From positions 88,950,756-89,014,755 of the forward strand of contig CM060731.1 in NCBI GenBank assembly GCA_030704615.1: 64,000 bases of DNA, written 5' to 3'. Under the pieces are notes generated by a model, which did no database searches, had not been told where the DNA came from, and worked only from the letters and a program-made list of their open reading frames with translations. This document shows, one piece after another, positions 49,097 through 60,889 of this stretch. A program made the position numbers and the translations under genes. Source of the DNA: Takakia lepidozioides. Lineage: Eukaryota > Streptophyta > Takakiopsida > Takakiales > Takakiaceae. The number at the start of each line of letters is the position of its first letter. Within the stretch, counting starts at the first letter, position 1.

Positions 49097-49489
49097 TGTT
49101 AGGTGCCAAGAACAAGACTGGAACTATGAACCAGTTTGGACATACAGAGGGCAATCGCTAGAGTTTTGGTAGGTACAATACCGATAGCTGCAGGTGGGGA
49201 TGAGGCAACGACGCTACGCCGTGAACCTATGTTCACATGTTCATGACATGACATGGGCCTAAGTTCATGCTTGTCACGTGACAAACTTCTAGGTTCATGC
49301 CACGTCATCAACGAGAAATATGATCTATACCCATGGAACACCACTCCAAACCTATAACCATGGAAGAATGTCCATACAAATTGTGATGAGTTAAAATTTG
49401 TAAGCATAAAGGATGTGAAATTCAAGTTTGAATATATCATGAAATGGAAAATAATAGCACGTCCGGTCCCAACGGCTCTCTTAATAACG
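49097..49489 (+). mobile_element. Start of 3' LTR of the chromovirus (end not defined)
   Basis: TGTTAGGTGCCAAG follows the polypurine tract directly, as expected for a 3' LTR. The right end is not resolvable because a palindromic array begins near 49490 and no second LTR is available for comparison. Confidence 0.45.
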
Positions 49490-50124
49490 TGATTGTTTTT
49501 TTTTTTTTTTTTGGGTTGGGATAAGAGCGGTCCTGAATTGCGGCCGTTGACAACTACATTTTTGGAGGGCTATCTCACCTTCAAAAAAAATAAAAATATA
49601 TTTGTTTGTTTGTTTGTTTTTTTTTTTTTTTTTTTTTTTTTTTTGGTGAGTGGGAGCCGTCTTGAATTGTAGTCGTCAATGACCGCATTTTTAGAGGGCT
49701 ATATGATTTTATTTTATTTTTGGGTACAAACCATCCTGAATTGCGGTTGTCAACGCCTAAATTTTTCGAGGGTTGTCCCACCCAAATAATAAGAATAATC
49801 ATCATATTTGGGTGGGAGCCATCTTGAATTACGGTTATCAACGACCGCATTTATTTAGGACATTTTTAGAAGGCTATTTCATCCAAGAAAAATAATGTAT
49901 ATTAAAAAAATCAATTTTCTTAATTTTGTTCTTTGGGTGGGAGCTGTCCTGAATGGGCGGTCGTCAACAACCGCATTTTTGGAGGGCTATCCCAAATATA
50001 TATATATAGGACTATGCACCAAAAGAGGCTAAAAAAAATTAAAAAAATTAAACCTTGCATATGAGCTTTCCTGAATTACGGTCCACAACGACCGCATTTT
50101 AGGAGGGCTATCCCACCCCCCTTA

Positions 50125-50155
<31 letters not shown>

Positions 50156-50200
50156 CATGTAGGAACTGTCTTGCATTGCAGTCGTCAACATCCGAAATTT
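49490..50200. repeat. Array of nested-hairpin units, type i
   Basis: About seven units of roughly 62 bp are separated by AT-rich spacers, including poly-T at 49497-49512 and 49618-49644. A good unit is 49933-49994. Unit plan: GGGTGGGAGC, TGTCCTGAAT, GCGGTCGTCAAC, (C/G)ACCGCATTTTTGGAGGGC, TATCCCA(CCC). GGGTGGGA and TCCCACCC are inverted ends, and GCGGTCGT and ACGACCGC form an inner inverted repeat. An (AAT)n microsatellite lies at 50125-50152. Confidence 0.6.
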
Positions 50201-51548
50201 TACGTCTTTCAGTGTTGCAATTAGGACTTGCTAGGTTGGGCCTGGGATGATCATTTTTTCTCTCGATTTCATGTTGTGCTTGCATTCTATATTATACAGC
50301 CATATTTTGTATCAGAATTATTCTGGTATATATATGTGTATACTAGTCAGATTAATTATCCGAATATGACTATGTTTGTGAGAGATACAATCACCTGCAA
50401 CGTGTGGCAGTCATAAAAACCCATGTGAATCAGCTTTATGACTACAGTGGATAACACACCAAGGCGAAGAAGAATGACCATTGAAAATAATTAGCCTACA
50501 CCTTTTCTCCAAAATAATAATTTGTCTTTTGGGTTGTAGAGACAGTAATTTGTTTTTTGAGCTGCATTCATGGTATTTTTAATATTGCATCATTGCAAAT
50601 TCTCTTTGATAAGCCATCAAGAAGGCACCCAAATACGGAGTGATATGTAGGAAAGGCAAAAAAAATGTACAGAAAAATACTCAAAATAACAGCACTTTGA
50701 CGACTATGAAATTATAACAAAAAAGATAAGTATTAAAAGCAGGAGGATTCATATTGTTGTACTTGATACGCTCTCTCTCGAGTTGAACGAGATTAGAGAG
50801 ACATAAGAAAATCAGAAGATGTTGTTGTTCATTGATAGATGAGGCTACTGTTGTAATCATTTTTTGCATCGGGTTGCAAACACACGGATTGAAATATAAT
50901 GTTTTACCTCGTTCGCTATTGGCATATTGTAGATTAAAATGAAATTAAAGTAGATTTAGGCGAAAAATGCTCACGTGAGCAGGGGACTCTAACAATCTTG
51001 TTGCGCTATCGATTATTTTTAGGATATGCAGAACATATGCAGAGAATTTGGATAGGGTGGCATGAGCACACCGAAGCCTACCCAACCTCCGCTGATGAGT
51101 ATTCATGTGCTCTATTGACGTCTCTGCGGCTTTGATTGGCATACAAAACACACTGTCATGATTCGAATGTTCAAAGAAATCGCTAGTGTTATTGCGAAGC
51201 TGCGGACTACGGAGGATCCACGGGTGCAAGAATAAAATACGCGGAATGGATTGAGACATATTTTCAACTCAACAGGTGCAATATCTTCTTAGCAGTTTTT
51301 ATCTCAGTTATCAATTATAATATGACATGGCGCAAACACGTCAGCGTCATATCAGACGTCACGTTACGTCCTGAACCGACTTTATTTCAAGTAATATTTT
51401 TAACTATTTTATTTTCATGCGATCAAATTTATCCCATTGTCGAGCTTACGGCCTACGTGTACTACACACATTTTATTTTATTTTATTCTATTATATGAAA
51501 ATGAGCTGTGGGGCGACCGTCCTGCTCCGGGCGACGGCGACGACCGGA
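50201..51548. other. Intergenic, no gene seen
   Basis: AT-rich sequence, with a 104-codon frame on minus (50945-51259) lacking recognisable motifs. A palindrome-rich block GTCAGCGTCAnATCnGACGT is at 51337-51370 and recurs at 56701-56740 and 59808-59850. Confidence 0.3.
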
Positions 51549-52035
51549 CGACGTGTCCAGTTAATTTACTAGTAATGTGAAACTGTCTAAGAAATAACTA
51601 GTTTTATATATTAATACTTGGGCTTGATTCAAGTGTCAATCCAGGGGTCAAGATATTTGTTGGCCTCTGAGCGCGGTTTATCTTCACGGCAGACGCGGTG
51701 AGGCTCATCTTTCTCGAGTTGAGCATCCCGCGTCTGACTATGGCACTATGCTGTAGATTCCCCATAGTTTTAGGGTGCAGTTGCCTTGACTCCAAATTTT
51801 ATGAGTGATAGTTGAGTGTTACGGTATCTGTAAGTTTGCAGTGAGCTCGTGTGAGCTTGTATTTTATTTTTCTTATCACTCGATAAAGATGAGCCTCATC
51901 GCGTCTGCCGTGAAGATAAACCACACTTAGGGCCAACAAATCTCTTGATCCCCAAATTGACACTTAGATCAAGCCTAAGTGTCAATATATAAAAACTAAT
52001 TATTTTTTTAGACAGTTTCATACTACTAGTAAATT
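51549..52035. repeat. Inverted pair of LTR bodies (PHD-type gypsy family)
   Basis: The forward body 51549-51850 begins CAGTTAATTTACTAG. The reverse-complement copy spans 51886-52035, starting (minus strand) TGTCAAGTTAATTTACTAG. The arms are about 150-165 bp and about 85% alike by eye, with about 165 bp between them. An LTR-end repeat in + orientation follows at 52038-52128 (TGTGGTAGACTG to ACGCACAACACA). So a solo LTR has acquired an inverted partial copy of itself. Confidence 0.65.
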
Positions 52036-52149
52036 AACTTGACAATTGTGGTAGACTGATTTGTGTGTACATATGTGTTGTGTGGTTTGGACAGCGATGT
52101 AGTTGTGTAGCGATACGTATACGCACAACACACAGTTGGGCGACCGCAA

Positions 52150-53110
52150 GACGACGGTAGTTAATTTTTTTTTATAATTATATTAAGATTGGGACCGCCA
52201 GACCAGGACTGCTACTTATTATTATTTTATTAATAACTTTTGCGATCCCAAAAAAGTATGACGCCTCCCGAAGGAAGCGTAACTTATGGTATCACTTCAC
52301 CACAAGGGATATTGCCTTCCAGCTGAAAGGTAGACACCTTCATGACACACTAGACCGTGGTTTGAACTCACAACCACATCCAACGTGGTATTGCGATCCC
52401 AAATTATATGTTATTATGTTAGTATTATTATATTAAATATAGAAACAACCACAGTTGACAGTTCCAATATTTTAATATTTTAATATTTTAATTAATCCGG
52501 ACATTAATTCGAGCTAGCAGTCCCAAAAATTAATCATTATTTTTTATAATAATTTTATTAATATTAGAACCATCAAAGTTGATAATTTTAAATAATATTT
52601 TATTTGTTAATAAATTAATATGGGGACCACCAGAGCTGACTGTCCAAAAAAAAAGGTTATTATTTTATTATTATCATTTATTGATATCAAGACCGTCATT
52701 TTCACAATTTTTTTTATAATCTTTTATTTATATCAGGATCATGACAATCCTAATTATTATAATTATTAATATCGTGACCGCGAAAGCTGGTGGTCATATT
52801 TTTAATAAATGAAAAGTTTAAAAAAAAAAATGGAAACGCCCCCTCTGGCAGTTCCGATATTAATAAAAATAATCATGAATAATAAAAGTATTTTTGCGGT
52901 GGGCAGTTTTAAATTTTGGGCTGCTGATATTAATAAATTACAAAAATAGCCCGCGCCAATTTTATTTCATTTTTCGATTTTTTTCCTTTTTTTAGGTGAG
53001 TAATGGGCGACAATGACGGTTGGCCGACCGCCGGGCGACCGAGGCTATAAGGGGTTTTTATTTATTTTTATATCGAGCGACGACGACGGTCGCCCCACCG
53101 TTGCCGTGCT
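52150..53110. repeat. Array of palindromic units, type ii (degenerate)
   Basis: Repeated cores of the form GGGACC(A/G)CCAGA followed by GCTGACGGTCC, spaced by 40-70 bp of A/T. Examples lie at about 52192-52213, 52621-52644 and 52769-52798. They are strongly decayed. The right end (52981-53130) is GC-rich, with GGGCGACnACGACGG-like strings. It has the same core as the array at 58.6-59.6 kb. Confidence 0.5.
52253..52390 (-). mobile_element. SINE (CCTTCC/GGAAGG family), perfect 13-bp TSD
   Basis: Flanked by TTGCGATCCCAAA at 52240-52252 and 52391-52403. On minus the body contains a B-box-like AGTTCAAACCAC, GTGTCTACCTTTC, GGAAGGCAATATCCC, GTGATACCATAAGTTACGC and CTTCCTTCGGGAGGCGTC. The tRNA-like head is truncated before the A box. 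It is inserted inside a palindromic array. Confidence 0.8.
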
Positions 53111-53259
53111 AGCCAGGCGAGTGACGGCCTTTCTAATCGCTAAAATTCAATTTAATTGTTTTTTATATTATAATTTTTGGGGGACGTGGACACTTATGTG
53201 TCACATTTTGGAGAATGTGAAAGTATTTTAAAGATTTGAAATATATATTTTAAATAATA

Positions 53260-54314
53260 ATAAATTAGCTACGACCGACAAGTTTTAGTGTCGTTTCAAT
53301 ATTTTTGTACTCTTTAATTACCCTTGATAGTCAAAATTTGGTAGTCATAGCTGGTAATGTTTTCTAAACTACAAATATTCAGTATTTTTGTTCATTGCAA
53401 TAATTTTATTTCTACTATATTTTAAAAACTTAATGCGACCACTAAGTCAGGGAGTTGCATGTAATTTTTAATTTGTTTCATAGTTGCGACAGCCAATTAT
53501 GACGATCGCATATATATTTTTATTTTCTAATATGCACGACCGCTATTATCCATAATTGACCGTCGCATGTAGTTTTTTATTTTTTAAATAGCAGCCAATT
53601 ATGCTGGTCATATATTTTATTTTTATTTTTTGAATAGGTGCAACTGCCATAAATGGCGGGCGCACACATTTTCGGGAAGAAAATACTTTTATTTTTCAAA
53701 ACATTGGTGCGATCCTGAAGGCCGGCATTCGCATGTAAGTTTTCATTTTTTTCCATAAATTGGCAGATTACACCTAATTTTGGAAAAATAAAATAAAATA
53801 AAAACAATTTTTATTTTTTTCAAAAGTAGGTGCGATCACCAAGGTCCACGATCGAATGTAATATTTTGTAATCTATTTTTGGAGTTTTTATTTTAACATT
53901 TTGATGCGACCGTCTACAGTAATGGTCGTATGTATTTTTTATTTTTTTTAACCTGTGCTACCACTAGAATTGTCGATTGCACTTATTTAGATTAGATTAC
54001 AGACGACCGAATTTTGGCGGTCGCACTTATTTTTTAAAAGATATTACATGCGATCATTAAATTTGGGTGGTCGTATGTATTTTTTCTTAAACAAATTACA
54101 TGCAACCGTCAATTTTGGCGGCCGCATATAGGTTTTGCAAATGAAAACTTACAATCGTCGGATTTTGGCAGTCAAATAGATTTTTAAGTAAAAAAAACAT
54201 CATACGATTGCCGAAATTTAGTAGTCACACATATTATTTTAAAAACATTATGTACGAGTGCCAATGTTGGAGATCGTACGTATTCTTAAAAAAATTATTT
54301 AGATGCGATCATCT
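53260..54314. repeat. Array of palindromic units, type iii
   Basis: About 17 units with a spacing of about 60 bp. Core: ATGCGACCGYCAA, then T-rich centre, then TTGGCGGTCGCAT, a near-perfect palindrome. A good unit is 54100-54128. Spacers are T/A homopolymer-rich. The last half-unit (GATGCGATCATC, ending 54313) abuts the left inverted repeat of the insertion at 54315. Confidence 0.6.
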
Positions 54315-56553
54315 ACATCTCAAAGATCCCGAGTCATGAATTTTTAACAAAATCCGCGTTGATTTCGCCGTACAATGTATTCGTACTACATTCGTGGGGT
54401 TGGACGTATCTTTATGGCACGGAAGTGACATCCATCACTGTAATGCGAAAGTCATGTCATTGTAATGTTTGACGCAATGATATTAATTACGCACGGAATC
54501 CGTGTGAGACGAAATTTGTGCGACAATTGCACGTTAGGGATGGAAGGACAGAGCACGGAATATGCACGAATTGCACCAATGTAGATTTAATATCAATTTG
54601 GCATCACATTAGAGCCTTGCAATGATTTCGTGTATTTTCAACACTCCTTAACTTTGCGACAAATTGTCGTGCGAAATCCATGCGATATGGTCCATGCACT
54701 CCACCTCTTCCAACTCCCTCGGGGTGCACATTGGATATTCACATTGGATATTCAATTGTGCAATGTGTGGCTTTAAAACTGAGAATTAACTTTTAGCACA
54801 CCTGACCTTAGTTGAAGTAGTCATCGTCATTGACCACAAAGCAAGATGTTCAAAGGTTTCTAGTCCTTTAGGGTTTCATTAACGTCAGTTTTAGGAAAAT
54901 ATTTTTTGAAGTATATACATGTTGGGTTCAAAGAACATATATTTGGTCTTCATTGCCATTAAATGTTGTATTGCAAATTTTTAATTGAGTAAACGTGTGA
55001 CTCTTTTAAGCTTACTACCACATGCTGAATGTCTGCTGTAGGACTTTATGCATAAAATATTTTAATACTAAATGAACATTACGGTGAAAAAAATCTTGAC
55101 ATGACCAAAACATTATTTATGTAGAGAATGACAAAAATTTCACACATCCTCAATTGGAACGATTATGTGATGTGAGGAGTGTCAAACTGATGTCCAAATG
55201 ATGTGCACTAATATGACATGCAATTTGTCATTTATTCGTGTAGATTTAGTTACAAATTGCATGGAGGCAACGGAGGTCCGGAAACACCAAGGAGCGACAG
55301 CGAATTCTAAAGATATTTTATAATGATATAGTAAGGAATGACCGAAATGGAAGCTTGAAAAATTACTCCATTCCAAAGTTTTGGGGTTACCAAGGTAATG
55401 GTTGAGTGTATAAATATATGGACAGGGATAAATTACCAAGTTGACTTACAGAGTGGATCTTGACTGAAAGACTCATCGACCATTAGCTTCACAAAACTGC
55501 GACCTCAGACAAAATTTCATGCATGCAATAGGGACCGCTGATGACAAGTGACAAACTGAGCACTGAGCACTACTGTGAAAGAATCTCCTGAGTTCAGGTT
55601 TGTCTGCCTCATAACAGCCCAGTTGACATCGGCCCCATCTTCTGTCCCCGGAAATCACCCTCCCTTGGGGCAGCCGTTGTGGCAGACTCCAGAGGTTCAA
55701 GGCCACAGGTCGCCTCCAGTTACCGAGTAATTCCTAGTAGCACGAGATCTCAAGGTGAATCATCCAAGGTCCAAGAAAGCATCGCATCTGGGTCCAGATC
55801 AGATTTCCCGCAATGGCAAAATCTGGGCCTCTGTCACAGAAAATGAACTTTTGATATAAAGATCAACAGGATCTATGAAGAGAGGTAGGAAGTTGAAGCG
55901 CGTGCTTCTGTAGCTGTTGAACTGCAAATGGAAACGCGGTGAGAATGTGTGACAATGGCAGAGGGATATTAGGACCCACCTGGTCCTTGCCAACAGAGCT
56001 TGCAAGATGAACTTGATTGCGACTAATCACGAGGTTTGCGGGTGTCTCTATGGATTTTTTTTTCTAAACTTGCACTAAAGCTTATTTCCTTAACATGACT
56101 ATTCTACGTCTCCAACCAAAGCAGGCCCTTTACGAGAGAGTCTCATGGCGAAACGATAGAAAATGCGCTCTAAGCTGAGCAGTAATGGCTCTCCACCGCC
56201 CAATAAAGCTTGAAAAGTTCAACCGTCCCTTTCACTTTTATTAGTCTTATTAGGCAACTATCTAATTGAGAACAAAGACAAATATATTCCTGAAGCCCAG
56301 TGGTCATCTGTATGCAGAATCTTGGAGAGTGCCTTGAAGTGAGGTTAGGTTATCGTACAAGGCCAATGTACACGGATTTCGCACGTTACCGACGTTGAAA
56401 TCGGACACAGCACACTCGTGCATTAAACACACGGAGATATGGTTTGTCATTTAAGTTGCGAAATCCGTGCGATTAATGTACGAACCCTTGAAAATCCAGA
56501 TATCGCACAATAAAGATAAAAAAAAATCTGTGGCTCGGGATCTTTGAGATGTG
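54315..56553. mobile_element. Candidate non-autonomous TIR element, 2.24 kb
   Basis: Perfect 19-bp terminal inverted repeats: ACATCTCAAAGATCCCGAG at 54315-54333 and its complement at 56535-56553. Subterminal regions share inverted motifs: CGCACGGAATCCGTG and GTGCGAAATCCATGCG on the left, ACACGGATTTCGCAC and GCGAAATCCGTGCGA on the right. There is no transposase and no obvious target duplication. The outer flanks are two halves of a type iii palindromic unit (GATGCGATCATC / GGCAGTCGCAGTT). Confidence 0.5.
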
Positions 56554-58629
56554 GCAGTCGCAGTTATTTTTTAAAAATAATAATTAACTGTCGTATTATT
56601 AATATGCCAACATGTGAGTCAATGTGATATGACTGGTGATGTGACATTTTTCTTATTCCTTATACATATTTATTTTTATTATTAAAATATATATTAGGTC
56701 GCGTCAGCGTCAAATCTGATGCGACTTGACGTAACGGACACAATTAGGTCACAAGCTTGGTATACACCATTGAAGATTGAATACACACTATGAGGAAATG
56801 AATTGATACTTGTCGAGGATGCAACTATGGATTTATGAGGTCGATTGCGACAAACCCTAACGAGACATTGACACAATTTTCAATGATCATTGGGTATGTG
56901 TACTTATATTTGGTTTTGTTCATGTTTTCAAAATATTTGGTTGCAAAGTTGTATGTTATAAATTGGTACTTATACAAAAATATTATTTTAAACATACTTG
57001 GAGGTGTTTGTATCATCTCCCGAGAGCAACATACTGAAGTTGAAATCAGCTCATCAAGCGTTGGTGGACATGAAAGGAGAAACATTTCAATCTTTTGGCC
57101 ATTTGATGTTCTTGAGGCAATATATGGAATAAAAGTGTCAGGATTGATGTCCATGTTCACTCTTGCTTATGCTTGTGGCAAGATCCTAAGCAATTCCATG
57201 GATCTTATGGTTGATACGTGGATGGAATACTACACAACTTATATTGTTTCCTTTGTAATATTCAGCGATGCAAACATGCATAGTTGCTAAAAAGGGATGT
57301 TCAAACGGCAGCAAAGATGGACATATGCAAAGATCTATCTTGTGCTGAAGCTGCGATGGGTTGTATATGGTCTCAATTGGGCTCACATTCGGTATTAAGG
57401 CTCATAAGGTATTGAAAGCCATAGTGTCTCGACATTTTTTTATAAATGTGCGGTCGTCAGGAGAGGCCGTGAAAGATAACTTTGAGCTCTCGATAAAGTC
57501 TATCATGTCTCCTTGATAAATATTTATTTTATGTATTTGAAAAAGATATTAGAAAAAAGTTACAAAACATAAATCCTTCAATAAATGAATATTTATCGGG
57601 GAGACACTTGTTGACACAGATCTCTTTGTGAACATTTGCACGTTCGATAATGTGTCTCTTATGGTTGAGGTATGCAATGTAATTGCACTTCTAAATGTTT
57701 GTAAATTTTTTACTTATTGAGTTTGTTTATCTTTTAGTCGCATGTAAATCTTAACGTGTGTTTTTATACACATGAATGGTTAAAAAATAAATGTGTTTGA
57801 GATATGACGTATGCAGAAAAACAACAACTATTCAAATTCATCACTGGGATTTTTTTTTAAAAAGAAAACATCAAAATTGAAGGCCGGTCCGGAGCAGTGG
57901 CGTCAGACCCTATGTCCCTGATATTCCATGATCTAATATTAAATAACATTATCTGAAAGAAAAGGGCTTGATAATGCTTCTCGAAATGATAGCCCTTTGG
58001 AAGAGAAGAGGAAGACAGTTCGTCTGTCATTGGGTTTGGTGTTATGGAACGCTGCTTGTAGGATATGCACAGCAGGGGCGTGGGATGGATTCGAACAAAC
58101 GATTATCACATGCAATGACTTGGGTGATAAATTCACTCAGTGTGCTCACGTTTGGCATTGTCAGCCATTATATGAGACCAAGAAAAAATAAATGTCAAAT
58201 CCACATATGCGGCACCTCACTCAGGTGGTTCATTTGGAGATTTGTGATAGGTGACTATTTCGGTTTATACGAGAGCATACTATCAATGTTTGATAATACT
58301 TATTACTTGACAACTTCAGTTTTATCTATGTGATTTATTGGAAGAGTAGTGGAGCATCAAAATACTCTCGATATGATATGTGAAATGATTTAGATGAAAT
58401 CATGTGATGAGGGGATTTTGTAGATGTAGAGCTACTTGATTATTGCATGAGGATATTTATTTTTTGTACAAATAGAAGGTGTGTGCATGTGTCTTACTGA
58501 TTATATTGATAAGGTTTGGAATGTGCTCAATTAGACACTGTGTTGATGTACAGATATTGTATGATAGAAAATCTCTATTAATAATATCTTAATATCATCT
58601 ATCTTTGGTATGTTGAAGTAAACTTTCTC
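56554..58629. other. AT-rich region, no gene recognised
   Basis: Contains open frames of 151 codons (56835-57290) and 121 codons (57968-58333) on plus, both rich in residues of AT codons and without recognisable motifs. They may be remnants of a mobile-element protein. A copy of the GTCAGCGTCA block is at 56701-56740. Confidence 0.3.
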
Positions 58630-59610
58630 TTGCTTTGGCGGTCCCTATTTATTTATTTAATTTGGGATAGAATCAGAACCGCAAGCTGACGGTCCTATTT
58701 TTTTTTATTTTTTAAAAAAAAAATGATACGAATGTCAAAGCTGGTGGTTTTTTTAATCTTATATATATATATTCGGATCCGCCATGTCTATTTTATTTTA
58801 TTTTATACTAAATAAAATCGAAAGTTGGAACAGCTAATAGTCCTGATTTTATTGGAAAAAAAATATCGGGACCACCAGAGCTGACGGTCCCGATTATAAT
58901 AAGTTAAAGTTAAAAAATTAAAAAAACCCTGTCACCTCAGTCCTTCTGAATTTTATCTAAAAATAATTAAAATTATTTCAAAGAAGAATTGGGACTGCCA
59001 GTTCTGACGGTCCCGGTTTTATCCACATGTTAAATAAAAAAACCATTAGGACCGTTGACGGTCCCAATTTTATCAAAAAAAAAAAAAAAAAAAAAAAAAG
59101 GTCTAGCGGTCTCGTTTTTATCCACAAAAATATTTTTAAAATAATAAAATAATGCGACCATCAGCTTTGGCGGACCTAACTTTATTTTTTTTTAAAACAG
59201 AAATGGGACCGCCAGCTCTTGCGGTCCCGATTTTATCCAAAAACATTTTAAGAAAAAATTAAAGAAAATTAGTAGTGCCAGCTCTGGCGGTCCCGATTTT
59301 ATCCAAAAAATATGAAACATGGGATCGTCAGCTTTGTTTGTCATGTTTTATTAAATATTTTTTAGAAAATCAGGATCGCTAGAGCTGACGATCCCACATC
59401 TATTAAATAATTTCTTCAAAATCGAGGCCGTCAGAGTTGACATTATCGAACTTATTAATTATCTTTTTGAAATTAAGACGGTCAGAGCTGACGGGCCTGA
59501 ATTTTAATATTTGTTAACTTAAACTGGACCGCCAACATCGACGGTCCTAAATTAATTTAAATATTTTGAATTATATGGGAACACCAGAACTGGCGGTCCC
59601 AATTTTATTT
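58630..59610. repeat. Array of palindromic units, type ii (best preserved)
   Basis: About 18 units with a period of about 55 bp. Core: GGGACCGTCAG, AG, CTGACGGTCCC, followed by GATTTTATCC and A-rich spacer. Well-preserved units are 58868-58891 and 59205-59228. Both arms vary between units (GCCA/TGGC versus GTCA/TGAC). Poly-A occurs at 59076-59099. Confidence 0.65.
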
Positions 59611-60889
59611 AAATAAATTTTGAAGATGTATATCACACCTAATTAGACTTAATCAAACTTTTAAAATTTATATACTGTTTATTTATGTGACATGGCACTT
59701 TTTGGTTGTTTATTTAGGCCACGTGACTTTTTTTTTTTCGTAATTTCTAGCTTATGTTACATCTTTATTTTATTTTATTTTTATATAAAACTGACATGAC
59801 ACATACTCACGTCAATGTCAGATCCGACGTGACCTGATGTCACGTAAGCGTGCAACCATGGTCGATGATGGCCTTATATAGACTGGGATGTAGGCTCTCT
59901 CTATTTCTTTTTGGAAGTCTACTAAATGGAAATAATGAGGAGAAAATAAAAGAATGGACTCAATGAGAGGTGGAACTAATTGATTCAAACAAAGCAGAAA
60001 AGTAAATTTTAAAGTTTGTATAGTGGAATCAAGCATGCATAACACCAAACAGAAAATGGTATGCAAGCCAAGTTAGAATATTGGTTGATCAAATGCAATT
60101 ACACCTCAAAATGGTATGTTGGTTAGGTATTCCCCTAAGTACTTTCAGCAGTCGAGTCCCCTTAACTACCGCCATCAACCATAAAAGGAAATAGACTCTA
60201 TTTCAATTGGTGTCGTCTTCCCATATGTGGGGCCTATTTGTCTTCCGTGGTATTAGGCCCTCATAGTCAGACTCACGTGAGCCTGGTTACGTTTATGGGC
60301 TTCCAGGCTCACGCTTTAGCATCTTTCTTGTTTAGAGAACTTTCTCGCTATCCTCATCAACTATCTGCATATCACCCCAAGTACCACATGTAGACTGCCC
60401 GTTGTTATAGCCGCAACCTCATTTTAGACACTACAGCAAGAAATTCTTTCGGCGCTGCAAAGTGGCTGTTTATGGTGGATTCTTGCAAGTTGCCTCATCC
60501 TTTGAATTGTTATGCTTGTCACGCTTCATAACCACTTCATGTTTCCGTCCGTTTGACTTCACCAACTTCACGAGTTTCCTTACTAATGATGAGACCCACA
60601 CAACCCGATTGCAGCTCTTTGCTGACCGCTTGGAAAACAATGATAAACCTGGTCGTCTTATCTAAAAATAGTACTCACTTCCATGACCAAGCAACACCCG
60701 CTGGCTTCCCCACAGCTCACTTTGAACAAATCGTTTTGGTATAGTGTTGCTCATAGAATTTCATAAACCTGTACACACATTTTTCTAGCTAGACATTACT
60801 TGAAGGCATGTAATCTCTTCAAGTGCTTACTCACCTCCTGCCTTACATCCACAATTAGGAGAGCATCTCTCTCTCGAGTGGTTTCACAC
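59611..60889. other. Intergenic, no gene seen
   Basis: The left end is AT-rich with the GTCA(G/A)(C/T)GTCA block at 59808-59850. The rest has short open frames without motifs. Confidence 0.3.

Noticed and set aside
49611-49645. Poly-T run as a Pol III terminator or poly-A tail of a LINE
   Set aside because: No Pol III boxes or element body adjoin it; it behaves as a spacer homopolymer within the palindromic array.
56835-58333. Plus-strand frames of 151 and 121 codons
   Set aside because: Hydrophobic, AT-codon-driven composition and no motif that I can name; possibly mobile-element remains but not supportable as genes.
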